DNA of 64,000 nucleotides from Listeria grandensis FSL F6-0971 (GTDB taxonomy: Bacteria > Bacillota > Bacilli > Lactobacillales > Listeriaceae): NCBI RefSeq assembly GCF_000525835.1, contig NZ_AODD01000022.1, positions 1 to 64,000 of the forward strand, given 5' to 3'. The notes beneath the pieces were generated by a model. That model ran no database searches. It was not told the origin of the DNA and was given only the letters and a program-made list of their open reading frames with translations. Shown piece by piece: positions 27,985-38,603 of the stretch. Each line of letters begins with the position of its first letter. Positions within the stretch are counted from its first letter, which is position 1. Both the position numbers and the translations under genes were made by a program.

Positions 27985-28824
27985 TTGGATATTTATCAAA
28001 TCTTAGCGCTTCTGCTCATCGCTATTTTTGCGGGTATATTGGGCTCAGTGCTAGGTTTAGGTGGTGGTATCATCGTGACTCCGGCGCTCACACTGCTTTT
28101 TGGCATCGATATTAAGTACGCCATTGGGGCAAGTATCATCTCCGTTATCGCCACGAGTAGCGGCTCAGCAATTGCCTACATAAAAGACCGCATCACGAAT
28201 CTGCGCGTCGGCATGTTTCTAGAAATCGCGACAACACTAGGCGCAATAACCGGTGCCTTCGTTGGAGGCCTACTATCCGCGACCGCGCTTTACATGATCT
28301 TCGGCCTATTATTACTCTATTCCGCCATCACCATGATCAAAAAAGTTGGTTCCGAATTCCCACCAAACGTAAAACCCGATCCAATCGCTACAAAATTACG
28401 CCTCCACGATTCCTATTATGATAAAGCACTCCGTAAAGAAGTCCATTATCAAGTCGCTAATGTGCCAGCCGGTTTTGGTGTGATGTATGGCGCAGGTATC
28501 GCGAGTGGACTTCTTGGTATCGGCAGTGGCGCCTTCAAAGTAATGGCTCTTGACGTCTTTATGAAAATGCCATTAAAAGTATCCAGCGCTACAAGTAACC
28601 TCATGATGGGCGTCACAGCCGCAGCAAGTGCTACCGTTTACTTGTTCCGAGGTGACATCGATCCAATGATTGCAGGTCCAGTCGCAATTGGTGTACTAAT
28701 AGGAGCTACAATAGGGACCCGAATTATGCAACGTCTGAAAAGTAAAGTTATCCGTCTCGTATTTATACCCGTTCTGATTTACGTCGCTTTACAGATGATT
28801 CTAGAAGGATTGGGGTGGATCTAA
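27985..28824 (+). CDS. TauE/SafE-family membrane permease (YunE)
   Basis: This 279-residue permease of the sulfite/anion exporter TauE/SafE (DUF81) family has about eight helices. The N-terminal repeat signature is GSVLGLGGGIIVTPAL at about 20-35, and the related C-terminal GLLGIGSGAFKVMALDV lies at about 172-188. The start is TTG, 8-9 nt after GGGAGGG. It overlaps or abuts the DUF1634 gene, with which it usually forms a pair. The transported anion is unknown. Confidence 0.9.
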   Translation: MDIYQILALLLIAIFAGILGSVLGLGGGIIVTPALTLLFGIDIKYAIGASIISVIATSSGSAIAYIKDRITNLRVGMFLEIATTLGAITGAFVGGLLSATALYMIFGLLLLYSAITMIKKVGSEFPPNVKPDPIATKLRLHDSYYDKALRKEVHYQVANVPAGFGVMYGAGIASGLLGIGSGAFKVMALDVFMKMPLKVSSATSNLMMGVTAAASATVYLFRGDIDPMIAGPVAIGVLIGATIGTRIMQRLKSKVIRLVFIPVLIYVALQMILEGLGWI

Positions 28825-29199
28825 ATGACTGATAAATCTACAACTGATGAAGAAATGCACCGCGTCGAGCTCGTTGTCAGTTCCTTACTACGAATCGGAG
28901 TCATGCTTAGCGCTGGTATCATCTTACTCGGCTTAATTCTATTAATATTTACTGGTACAAGTGGCTATCCTGGCACGATCTACCCAACGTCGCTCACCGC
29001 TATATTCGATGGGATTTCCCACATGAAACCCTATGCTATCATTATGTTTGGGCTGTTTTGCTTGATATTAACACCGGTGCTTCGCGTAGTCGTTTCGTTC
29101 GTCACCTTCTTGAAGGAGAAAGACTATTTGTATGTTGGCATCACAGCCATTGTTCTCATTATACTAACCATTAGTTTCTTGATCGGTACGACAGGATAA
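28825..29199 (+). CDS. DUF1634 membrane protein, partner of the TauE-like permease
   Basis: This 124-residue DUF1634 protein has three predicted helices at about 22-46, 72-93 and 100-120 and a short charged N-terminus. Its ATG directly follows the permease stop codon. DUF1634 genes are usually found next to TauE/SafE permeases, so it is probably an accessory subunit. A terminator follows. Confidence 0.85.
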   Translation: MTDKSTTDEEMHRVELVVSSLLRIGVMLSAGIILLGLILLIFTGTSGYPGTIYPTSLTAIFDGISHMKPYAIIMFGLFCLILTPVLRVVVSFVTFLKEKDYLYVGITAIVLIILTISFLIGTTG

Positions 29200-29204
29200 T
29201 TAAA

Positions 29205-29251
29205 AATAGTAGGTCTGCTCATCCATCAAAATCGGGAGCAAACCTACTATT
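29205..29251. terminator. bidirectional terminator
   Basis: AATAGTAGGT (29205-29214) pairs with ACCTACTATT (29242-29251), with an inner GCTC/GAGC helix. It serves the permease pair and the convergent toxin gene. Confidence 0.85.
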
Positions 29252-29597
29252 CATCATAGGTATAGTTCATTTCTTCTTCACGAATTAATATGTCGTATCT
29301 TTGTGCTTGTGTCAGAATACGGTGTAGCACAACCTTTGCTTCCTCTAGAAATACTTCATAAAAAATAAGATATGCTGTGCCCATCCGGACCTTTCGGTAT
29401 TCTCGCTGATACTTAGGATCATCTAAAACAACACCCATCAACGGGAAAATAGCTAACCTCATCTCTACCTTCGCAAGGCGCCGATAGAATTTCTCTTTCT
29501 GGCTTCTACTACAATATTGATAGTCTAGGTAATGCATAATTTCTGCTACATCTTCTGAAAACGCCTCAGACCATTCTATGGTCATGGTATTCCCCAT
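29247..29597 (-). CDS. ParE/RelE-superfamily toxin
   Basis: This 116-residue protein has the ParE/RelE toxin pattern: an N-terminal strand IEWSEAFSEDVAEIMHYLDYQY, a helix with RRLAKVEMRLAIFPLMG, then YRKVRMGTAYLIFYEVF and the closing VVLHRILTQAQRYD. ParE toxins block gyrase and RelE toxins cut mRNA on ribosomes; the sequence alone does not decide between them. Starts at 29597 or 29585 are possible; the second has GGGGA just upstream. It lies 4 nt downstream of a 58-codon gene that has the layout of an antitoxin. Confidence 0.8.
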   Translation of the reverse strand: MGNTMTIEWSEAFSEDVAEIMHYLDYQYCSRSQKEKFYRRLAKVEMRLAIFPLMGVVLDDPKYQREYRKVRMGTAYLIFYEVFLEEAKVVLHRILTQAQRYDILIREEEMNYTYDE

Positions 29598-29601
29598 AAG
29601 A

Positions 29602-29778
29602 CTAATTTAACTCGTTATTAAAGTCAAATTGGGCCCAGCCGGTTGCCGACGACATCGTAGCGCCTTGTTGAACATCAGCTTGTGACTCACGCAACTTCTG
29701 CAATATATCCGCCTCACTCACAACGGTAATTCTATCTAGTGTTGGAGGAATTGTGTGTGGTGTTTTCTTTCTAGTCAT
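29602..29778 (-). CDS. small antitoxin-like protein upstream of the ParE-type toxin
   Basis: This 58-residue protein has RBS GGAGAG 6 nt before the ATG. Its N-terminus is basic (MTRKKTPHTIPPTLDRI), the centre is a short amphipathic helix (EADILQKLRESQADVQQG), and the C-terminus ends FDFNNELN. Its position directly before the toxin and its size fit a type II antitoxin. It matches none of the common antitoxin DNA-binding folds that I know by eye, such as RHH, AbrB or Phd, so it may use a different way to bind DNA. Confidence 0.65.
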   Translation of the reverse strand: MTRKKTPHTIPPTLDRITVVSEADILQKLRESQADVQQGATMSSATGWAQFDFNNELN

Positions 29779-29971
29779 ATTTATCTCTCCTTTAATCGTT
29801 TCTTCTATATTAACACATTCAGAATCATTTGTAAAATACTATTAAAAAATGAGTGAAAAACGTTTTTCATTTGTGTTTCTATCAATTTAACAGCTCATTT
29901 TAGCGTAAATAATTATGAATAAGGGGAGAAAATATACTATATTCCACCATAATCCTAAATATCAAATAGAT

Positions 29972-30799
29972 TCATTTGCATCGGAGCCAAGCTTCATACG
30001 AAATATCTAATGCTTTTTGAAGTTGTTTTGCGTTATCCGCTGCATCTCCACCAGAGTTATTATTAAAGATCACAATAACTTCCTTCGACTGCTGCTGTAG
30101 ATAACGAATATTCTCCGCCCAATAATTGATTTCCTCTTCACTGTAACGGTACAATGTCCTCACTTCACGCCATTCTGGACTATTCGCTTTCATCCAACCA
30201 GCACTATTTCTACCATGTAGACGAATCAAAGTCATCGCCTCATTCGTTGCTTTTAAAACGATTGGTACGCTTCCATTGCCAACTTGTGGCTCATCAACAA
30301 CCGTATGAATAAATGCTAATTCTTTCAATAACGCCAATGTTTTTACCGTTGTCGACTCTGTATACCATGTTTTGTTTCGGAACTCAATTGCTAGTGGCAA
30401 ATCACCCATTTTTTCACGGATGGCTCGCAAATAAGTAACATTTTCTTTCGTGCACCCAAAATAGGGCGGAAATTGAAAAAGAATCGCCTTTAGTCTCCCC
30501 GACTCGCTCATAGGCGCAATCGCATCCATAAAACGTCTATACATCTCTGTTTCAGAATCATAATATTGTTGCCATTCCTTATGTTTCGTCATCGCTTGAA
30601 ACGCTTTTACAACAAACGTAAACTCCTCTGGTGTCCGCTCTACCCATTTTTCCGTTGTGAGCGGTGATGGAATCGCATAAAAACTCGTGTCCACCTCCAC
30701 CATCGGAAAATTCCCAGCATAATCTTCTAACTTATGCTTGCTTGTACTCGAATACAATGTATCATGATCACTCCAACCTGTTAAACCAATTGTTATCAT
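29972..30799 (-). CDS. DUF72 family protein (YunF)
   Basis: This 275-residue TIM-barrel-like DUF72 protein starts ITIGLTGWSDHDTLYSS. It carries the typical VEVDTSFYAIPSPLTTEKWVERTPEEFTFVVKA (residues about 32-64 in two parts), LAIEFRNKTWY and the closing VIFNNNSGGDAADNAKQL. The biochemical role of the family is not established. The start is the ATG at 30799, 9 nt after AAAGGGG. The gap upstream to the next gene is 18 nt, so the two are probably co-transcribed. Confidence 0.88.
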   Translation of the reverse strand: MITIGLTGWSDHDTLYSSTSKHKLEDYAGNFPMVEVDTSFYAIPSPLTTEKWVERTPEEFTFVVKAFQAMTKHKEWQQYYDSETEMYRRFMDAIAPMSESGRLKAILFQFPPYFGCTKENVTYLRAIREKMGDLPLAIEFRNKTWYTESTTVKTLALLKELAFIHTVVDEPQVGNGSVPIVLKATNEAMTLIRLHGRNSAGWMKANSPEWREVRTLYRYSEEEINYWAENIRYLQQQSKEVIVIFNNNSGGDAADNAKQLQKALDISYEAWLRCK

Positions 30800-30817
30800 C
30801 GCAGACACGACCCCTTT

Positions 30818-31222
30818 CTATCTCTTAGATTTCATTGCGTGTGTTATTGTAATCTCTTCTTTTCCTGCTAAATTTCGGTATTCAGGACTGTCCACAGCGA
30901 CCAGTTTGACATACCCGTCTTCATTAAAATGTAGTCCCCAACCATATCTTTTTCCGAGCGGAGAGGTTCGCATACAGGCCTGATTTTTCGCAAAAAAGGC
31001 ATTTCGTTCCTCTGCTCGATTGGCTTCACTAATACCTTTATGCCGCATATGTGTTTCAAAAAGAACTTGTTCTTGCGTATATTCATAATCATGCCCATTT
31101 AAAAGCTCAAATTGAATTTCACCGATCGTTTTTGTCACTCGCTTTGTTTGCGGGATCTCGCCGTGGTCTGCCGAGCTGTCCTCCGCTATTAAAATAAATG
31201 TATTATAGTAGTTTAAATTCAT
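30818..31222 (-). CDS. DUF6157-type conserved protein
   Basis: This 134-residue soluble protein starts MNLNYYNTFILIAEDSSADHG and has the conserved GYTQEQVLFE-like YEYTQEQVLFETHM block, PLGKRYGWGLHFNEDG and a basic C-terminus. It resembles a family of small conserved proteins (DUF6157) of unknown role. No signal or membrane segment is seen. It lies just upstream of the DUF72 gene. Confidence 0.75.
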   Translation of the reverse strand: MNLNYYNTFILIAEDSSADHGEIPQTKRVTKTIGEIQFELLNGHDYEYTQEQVLFETHMRHKGISEANRAEERNAFFAKNQACMRTSPLGKRYGWGLHFNEDGYVKLVAVDSPEYRNLAGKEEITITHAMKSKR

Positions 31223-31370
31223 CTTTACACCTACTTTTCATTTGTTGGGAATCACTTGGGGATTTCGTGAATCAGCCGCCTATCTCAAGCGGAAAAGCTT
31301 TTATATCACTATTATAACCCTTTCCCCGAAGTGAAGCACTTTACACGAATTATTTAAAATATATGTATGC

Positions 31371-31406
31371 AAAAAACATGAGAGCATTCAGCAAGCCCTC
31401 ATGTTT
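31371..31406 (-). terminator. intrinsic terminator after the UvrA paralogue
   Basis: AAACATGAG (31374-31382) pairs with CTCATGTTT (31398-31406). On the minus strand the stem runs into TTTTTTG. Confidence 0.8.
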
Positions 31407-31410
31407 TCAT

Positions 31411-33650
31411 TTAGATATATTGTGCTGTCAGTGATGCTTTATTTTCTTTTAGCTCCATCGGTGTCCCCTCGAAAAGAATCTGACCACCTTTACTACCGCC
31501 TTCTGGACCAAGATCAATAATCCAATCGGCGTTGCGAATAATGTCAAGATTATGTTCTATGACAATTACCGTATTTCCTTTATCCACCAATCGATTCATA
31601 ATTTCAATAATATGTGTAATATCGGACATGTGAAGCCCTGTTGTCGGTTCATCCATAATGTAAATACTACCCTTTTTGTGTAGTTCATTCGCCAGTTTCA
31701 GGCGTTGACATTCCCCGCCAGATAGCGTATTTAGTGCCTGCCCAAGCGTAATATATCCCAATCCAACATCTTCCATCGCTTGTAATTTTTTCGTGATCTT
31801 CTTGCTATCAAAAAATGCTAGCGCCTCCACAACACTCATTCTAAACAATCACTGATCGATTTATTTTCTATCTTATACTGCAAAACTTCTTCTTGGAATC
31901 GCTTGCCGCCACACGCTTCACAAGGCGTCCTGATCGCTTCCATAAACGCAAGGTCCATCGAAATGACGCCGAGTCCTTTGCAATCTGGACAAGCCCCTTT
32001 CGAATTATAGCTAAACATCGAAGGACTTACCCCATTTGCTTCCCCAAACAGTTTGCGTATCGTATCCATTATTCCAGAATAAGTTGCGGGATTAGAGCGG
32101 ACATTGGCATGCGCCGCAGACTGGTCAATCACAATCGCATCGGCGTTCTCTTTTAAAAACACTTGATGAATCAATGTACTTTTTCCAGACCCAGCTACGC
32201 CTGTCACTACCGTCAAAACTCCTTTTGGAATAGAAACTCGGACGTCTTGCAGATTATGAAGGGAACTGCGAACTTCCGGCAGCATTCCACTGGCTTCTCG
32301 TATCTTCGCTTTGATTTCAATTTTATTTTTCAGGTGATTGCCTGTGAGTGTATCGGATTTCAAAAGTCCATCAAAATCACCTTCAAACATGATCTCCCCG
32401 CCTTGTTTCCCAGCACCCGGGCCGACATCGATAATATGATCAGCGATTTGGATCACATCAGGATCATGCTCCACGACAATGACGGTATTTCCTTTATCTC
32501 GCAACTTTTGAAGCAGCTCATTCAGCCGGTGAACATCACGAGGATGCAAGCCCACACTAGGTTCATCAAAAATATACAACAAATCCGTCAAACTACTATT
32601 GAGATGGCGCACCATTTTGATTCGCTGCGATTCACCGCCTGAGAGCGTCGTCGTCTCGCGATCAAGACTCACATAATCAAGCCCGATATCAACCAGATGC
32701 TGCAACCGTTCCATGATGCTCGCTGTCATCGGAAGCGCTATAGGATCCTGAATCTCACGCAAAATCGGTATCAGCGCATCCACTTGCAACGCTGTATAGT
32801 CTGCTATCGTATGTCCATTGATTTTACAAGATAACGTACGCTTCGAAAGCCTAGTCCCATCACAGCCTGGACAATGCACTTCCGATGTATACTGCATCAC
32901 TCTCTTTTTTGTAGACTCACTCATTTCGCCATCTTTATTAATATACAACCGATCGAATTTCTCCACCAAGCCCTCATAGCTCGCGTTCATATCCCCCGTC
33001 GGCATCTCTATTTTAAATTTAATATCCTTACCGTACAACAACTTATCCCATTCCTCTTCCGAATAGTCCATAAGCTTCTTATCATTATCAAAAAATCCCG
33101 AAAACGCATACAAGTTCCAATACCACGATCCCACCGAAAAAGTTGGAAAAAGAATCGCGCCATCATTCAGAGACTTCGTTTTGTCGAGCATTTTTTCAAG
33201 ATTTAATGTGATTTTGCGTCCAACACCATGGCATTCAGGACACATTCCCACTGGGTCATTAAAAGAAAATAAATTCGAACCACCAATTTGAGGCTCCCCA
33301 ACGCGCGAAAAAAGCAGACGGATAATCGGATTAATATCCGTAATCGTTCCTAAAGTAGAACGCGAATTTCCGCCTAATCGTTTCTGATCAATGATGACCG
33401 ATGTCGATAAGTTCTCAATTTTGTCTGCATCCGGCTGTCGATATTTTGGCAGAAAATTGCGAATGTAATTGCTATACGTCTCATTCAACTGTCGCTGTGA
33501 TTCCGTCGCAATCGTACCAAATACAATCGATGACTTGCCAGATCCCGATACCCCAGTAAAAATCGTAATTTTCCGTTTTGGGACTTGGATGGAGACATTT
33601 TTCAAGTTATTTTCACGTGCACCTATTAATTCGATGTATTCTTGTGTCAT
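31411..33650 (-). CDS. UvrA-like ATPase, class II paralogue (frameshifted in this sequence)
   Basis: This UvrA-family protein of about 750 residues has two ABC ATPase halves. Walker A is FTGVSGSGKSSIVFGT near the start and VTGVAGSGKSTLIHQV at about 470. The signatures are TLSGGESQRIKMVRHL and NTLSGGECQRLKLANEL, and zinc-finger Cys pairs appear as CPECHGVG, CPGCDGT, CPDCKGLG and CEACGG. It is shorter than UvrA (about 940 residues) and resembles the paralogues found with antibiotic resistance or self-protection genes. The last 145 residues are in another frame; one extra A near 31839-31841 restores SDCLEMSVVEAL. The true start is 33650, just after AGGAGGGG. Confidence 0.88.
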
Positions 33651-33738
33651 GAAACCCCTCCTCATTAGATACGTTCAGACCGATCTCAAAAAATCAGCCG
33701 AATTTCGATTATACCGATCCACCATCAAAAAGTCAAAC

Positions 33739-33793
33739 AAAAAAACACCTATAGAAAAGTACCTCCATTTTGTGAAGTGCCTTTTCTATAGGT
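33739..33793 (-). terminator. intrinsic terminator after the esterase-like gene
   Basis: ACCTATAGAAAAG (33747-33759) pairs with CTTTTCTATAGGT (33781-33793), and on the minus strand is followed by GTTTTTTTG. Confidence 0.9.
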
Positions 33794-33803
33794 ATCCCGT
33801 TTC

Positions 33804-34550
33804 TTACAATACAGCCTCTTGTTCTAACCACATCAGGTCATCCAAGAAATAAACTAAATCCTCACCTAAAATATCCTTCTCACAGTCCGTGGTAATATCG
33901 TGCCCCGAACCAGCGTAGAAACATAGTTGTTTATCATCCGAGTGAATATTTTTAAAAATATAGTTGGCGTCATCTGCCGAAATCTCTTCATCTTGACAGC
34001 CTTGACCAATCATCGTTGGTACCGCGATACGCTCGATATCGCTTGCCACTGCCTTGTAGAACGCAGAACGTGCATCTGTCATCGTTTTTATTTCAGGCGC
34101 ATAATTAGCAAGCATCACTTGTGCTTCCTCTTCTGCAATGCCTTCCTTCTTCATACTCTTTAATAAATACTTCTCCACAGGAATATATCGCATTTTGCGA
34201 TTCACATTCGCGCATAGCGGAGCGATTGCCTTCGGATCAAATGTTTCCGCCATTTTCAAAGCAAAAACACCACCCATTGCAGCGCCGACGATTGCTATTT
34301 CGTGATATCCTTGGTCCAATAAATGCTTGTAACCAGCTTTCGCGTCTTCGTACCACATATCTGGTGTGGTCTTCAGGAAGATTGCTGGCTCCTCGCCATG
34401 ACCGCGATAATTTGGTGCATACACTGTATAACCATTATCCGCTAGATATTCACCTAATTCTCTAACATCCTCTGTCGTTCCCGCAAACCCATGCAGTAAT
34501 AGAACAGCCCGATTGCCTGCTTTTAAAAGAAAGCTACGATCCGTACTCAT
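33804..34550 (-). CDS. Est30-type carboxylesterase homologue lacking the nucleophile Ser
   Basis: This 248-residue alpha/beta hydrolase of the carboxylesterase Est30/YvaK group has LLLHGFAGTTEDVRELGEYLA near the N-terminus and the acid/His region GQGCQDEEIS and GSGHDITTD. The nucleophile elbow, normally G-x-S-x-G, reads G-A-A-M-G at about residues 94-98, with codon GCA where Ser is expected. The His is retained. The protein should therefore be poorly active or non-catalytic unless another residue acts. The start is the ATG at 34550, 11 nt after GGAGGAG. It lies next to another alpha/beta hydrolase gene, as in other Listeria. Confidence 0.85.
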   Translation of the reverse strand: MSTDRSFLLKAGNRAVLLLHGFAGTTEDVRELGEYLADNGYTVYAPNYRGHGEEPAIFLKTTPDMWYEDAKAGYKHLLDQGYHEIAIVGAAMGGVFALKMAETFDPKAIAPLCANVNRKMRYIPVEKYLLKSMKKEGIAEEEAQVMLANYAPEIKTMTDARSAFYKAVASDIERIAVPTMIGQGCQDEEISADDANYIFKNIHSDDKQLCFYAGSGHDITTDCEKDILGEDLVYFLDDLMWLEQEAVL

Positions 34551-34790
34551 GATTAATTGCACTCCTCCATCTTCCTTAACTTGCCCTCATTGTACGCCAT
34601 ATTTGCGCAAAATGCCAACTTTTGATTTGATGCCTGAAAACCATTGCTATCAAAGGTTTCATCACCGTTCACAATCTCCGTTTTCTGAGTAAGTATTTTA
34701 TACAATAGACATATGATAACGCCAAACCGAAGATGTGTCAATCTTAATTTCACATAATCAATCGAAAAACAACATTTCCCTACTTTATCC

Positions 34791-35504
34791 CTACATTTGC
34801 GTCACATCTTCGTCAAAAAATGCGGCAATAATAGTATGCAATTCCCGCGGTTTCTGGCGAATCAAAAAATGCGTGCCATTATGAATAACGGTCATTTCCC
34901 CACGCTGAACTAAATCCACCATTTTCCTAGTATCGGCTTTTGAAATGACATCATATTCACCAATAATCGCCAGCATTGGAGCTGAAATTCTAGCCAAATC
35001 CGCCTCTTTAATATGTGGATGAAAAATCATCAATCCTATCTGCGCCTTCACACGCCTAAAAAAGAAACTGAGCGGTGCCAGAAGAAACGAAAACAAATAA
35101 GCGCCAAAAGAAAAAATATTAGCCCACCATCTAATCTGGCTCGCGTCATAATTCGTCCCAATCACAACCATCTGCTTTTGCCTTTTCGGCTGATACATCG
35201 CCATTTCAAGCGCAATAATTCCGCCATCACTATATCCAATAACACGATACATATTAATTTTCAAAAAATCTAATAAACATAAAATATCCAGTGCCATGAC
35301 TTGAAAATCAAGCGGGCAAAAACCAAGTTCAGACTTCCCATGACCACGCGAGTCCACCGCGATCACTTGATAATTTTTTCGAAAGAAGTCAATTTGTCGC
35401 TTCAATGCACCATGACTTTGCCCATTTCCGTGCAACAAAACAAGCGGTTCACCACTGCCATACACACGATAAGATAGTTCTACTCCATTCACATATGCTT
35501 TCAT
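34791..35504 (-). CDS. alpha/beta hydrolase
   Basis: This 237-residue alpha/beta hydrolase has the oxyanion LVLLHGNGQSHGALKRQ, AVDSRGHGKSE, and an intact nucleophile elbow G-Y-S-D-G at about 92-96. The catalytic Asp lies in IGEYDVIS and the His in HNGTHFLI. A hydrophobic cap (FSFGAYLFSFLLAPLSFFF) between residues 135 and 155 may contact lipids or the membrane. The substrate is unknown. The start is ATG at 35504. The 229-base gap to the esterase-like gene holds no gene. Confidence 0.87.
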   Translation of the reverse strand: MKAYVNGVELSYRVYGSGEPLVLLHGNGQSHGALKRQIDFFRKNYQVIAVDSRGHGKSELGFCPLDFQVMALDILCLLDFLKINMYRVIGYSDGGIIALEMAMYQPKRQKQMVVIGTNYDASQIRWWANIFSFGAYLFSFLLAPLSFFFRRVKAQIGLMIFHPHIKEADLARISAPMLAIIGEYDVISKADTRKMVDLVQRGEMTVIHNGTHFLIRQKPRELHTIIAAFFDEDVTQM

Positions 35505-35802
35505 CGCTATCACCAGACCTTTTCGTAAGGTCATTATAGCAGAAAATAACGATATTGGCTTTTATATTACACTGGGGGATGAGAATAATATAAAAGGTGC
35601 TTTCATAAGCAAGAAACACACTTCTCATTCCTAAATTATTCTTATTTTTATGGAGTGAAGTAAGCCTCAAAAAAACTCATTAGTATAGCTTCTATCATTT
35701 TATTTACGATATTTTTAGCACAGATAACTGGATATATATTTTATTCTTACTAGTAGTGGTTTTTTGTGCTTCATTTTACAATTAAATCTATTAATGTCCT
35801 TT
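35505..35802. other. AT-rich intergenic region
   Basis: There is no convincing gene in these 298 bases. Short hydrophobic frames near 35660-35750 have no start codon with an RBS. AATAGTGGT-like and TACTAGTAGT sequences form only weak hairpins. Confidence 0.4.
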
Positions 35803-36187
35803 TTAAGGAATGCAGTAAAACCAGAAAAATTCATTATCTGGAGTCACTACAATTAACCTAGCATAGTATATTAGATCTTTTTCCTTTATTACGGGAAATG
35901 CTTTAGCTGAGTAGACTACAGATTTATCTGGTATCGTTGGGCTTTGAAAATCTGATATCATTGGCGCATATTTCCAAATCCCTTGAATAGTTCCAATTTG
36001 TTCGTCAATATCTTGCTTCGTTGGTTTTTCAAGGGTTTCCAAATCTTTTCCACCTATAGTTAGATAGAATTGATCGTGAAGTCTAAATTCAGAATTATTG
36101 GGTGAAAAATTATTTTTATTTATAACTAAAAATACAATTAGACCTAGGAGCATCACTGATGCTATGATGATGAGGATTTTTTTTCAA
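35803..36187 (-). CDS. small membrane-anchored protein (N-terminus frameshifted)
   Basis: This protein of about 128 residues has no recognised family. Its N-terminal helix (ILIIIASVMLLGLIVFLVI) is a signal anchor, and the rest is hydrophilic with FYLTIGGKD, GIWKYAPMISDFQSP and FFWFYCIP. The natural start is the TTG at 36187, 9 nt after GGAGGCG. It connects to the body only if the A run (T8 at 36177-36184 on the plus strand) has nine bases. Without that, a start at the GTG/ATG inside the helix is forced. It lies 17 nt downstream of a secreted-protein gene and is probably co-expressed with it. Confidence 0.6.
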
Positions 36188-36203
36188 GTGTCACGCCTCC
36201 TAT

Positions 36204-36885
36204 TCAGGGATATTTAATATAAATTTCAGAATTTCTCGTACTCTTATATGTTTTATATTCAGTACGATATAGAACCCCGCTGCCACTATAATATTTAAGA
36301 GTATAGTTATTTTGATACACATCTCCCTTTACAGCAGGTCTACTGTACCTTTTAACATCAGCTTTAAGAAAACCCCCACTACCAGATGAACTCGCTCCAG
36401 CCACAGTAAAAGAGAGTGGACCGAATCCTAATGTTAAACTAGCGCTACCTGATCTTTTTTTCGTAGCTGAGAAAAAATATCCATCATACTTTTTTTTCTC
36501 AGGGAAGTCTGGATGATAGTTTAGAAATACCAGACTCTTTTATTTTTTTTGATGAGGTATTTGTACTTGTCGTCCAACCACTTGTGCTTTTTAATAAAGG
36601 ACGATCCATTATTATTTCTGCCACAGGTAACCTTACCTCAACGCCAAGAGGCAAATTCTCCATTATTTCATAGGCCTCTTCGCTAAATTCATCCTTTTTA
36701 TCTACATTGTATCCTTCATTTATTTCAGTTACAAGCTTACCATCCATATTCTCTTGAACTATCTTATCATTATCATCTTTATAGACATTTGATTCTATTC
36801 CTTCTGCATTTGCCATCATAGGTTGAAATAGTGTTGCGCCAATTATCCCTATCGAAATCGCTGATATAAATTTTTTGAAACTCAT
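36204..36885 (-). CDS. secreted protein of unknown function (frameshifted)
   Basis: This protein of about 226 residues has a clear signal peptide (MSFKKFISAISIGIIGATLF, cleavage near ANA-EG), an acidic middle and a C-terminal domain rich in Ser, Gly, Tyr and Lys. The two parts are in different frames; reading CC instead of CCC at 36502-36504 joins SSRLP to EKKKYDGYFFSATKK and gives one protein ending IYIKYP. No family is recognised. The C-terminal part looks like a beta-rich secreted domain. The promoter has a TATAAT -10 and a cre-like site upstream. The next gene encodes a membrane-anchored protein, so an effector plus protector pair is possible. Confidence 0.65.
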
Positions 36886-36911
36886 TTTCGATCTCCTCTT
36901 TCCTATGTTAT

Positions 36912-36940
36912 ATTATACCCACTATTTATGTTACAATAAA
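36912..36940 (-). promoter_or_regulatory. promoter of the secreted-protein operon
   Basis: On the minus strand the -35 is TTTATT (36935-36940), the spacer is 17 nt and the -10 is TATAAT (36912-36917). It lies 27 bases before the start codon. Confidence 0.6.
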
Positions 36941-36951
36941 CACATAAAAAA

Positions 36952-36965
36952 TGCAAGCGCTATCA
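36952..36965. promoter_or_regulatory. cre-like CcpA site
   Basis: TGCAAGCGCTATCA matches the catabolite-responsive element pattern TGNAANCGNNNNCA. It lies about 12 bases upstream of the -35, a position where CcpA could activate or modulate transcription. Confidence 0.45.
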
Positions 36966-37152
36966 AAATGGTATCTGTAGTATATCTTCATTAATTTTTA
37001 GTACAGGTAGTTGGATATTAGTCTTTTTACTAGTAAACACTCTATTTAAAAATACTGACAGATCTGCTCATATAAAAAATCATAAATAATATAGTTAGTT
37101 CATCAAAATTCCCTCCCTGACGTTTATTTACACATATCGCTTAACAAACACA

Positions 37153-37190
37153 GGAAAGCCCCCAGAAAAAATTCCGGGGGCTTTCCTAAG
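37153..37190 (-). terminator. terminator after eno
   Basis: The 11-bp stem GGAAAGCCCCC / GGGGGCTTTCC lies just after the eno stop. The T-tract on the minus strand is short and interrupted. Confidence 0.75.
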
Positions 37191-37201
37191 TTCACAAGCG
37201 A

Positions 37202-38497
<1,296 letters not shown>

Positions 38498-38603
38498 TTA
38501 TACTCTCCTCTAAAAATGAATTTTGTAAGGAAGTGACCGAATTACCGGTTGCTTACCTTCTTATTTTAGCCTTGTTTCGTCAAAAACGCAAAGCAAGACC
38601 TGT

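Noticed and set aside
36980-37150. GGGAGGG followed by TTGATG near 37102-37118 (minus strand) as a gene start
   Set aside because: The frame stops after two codons. It may be the relic of a lost gene but supports no annotation.
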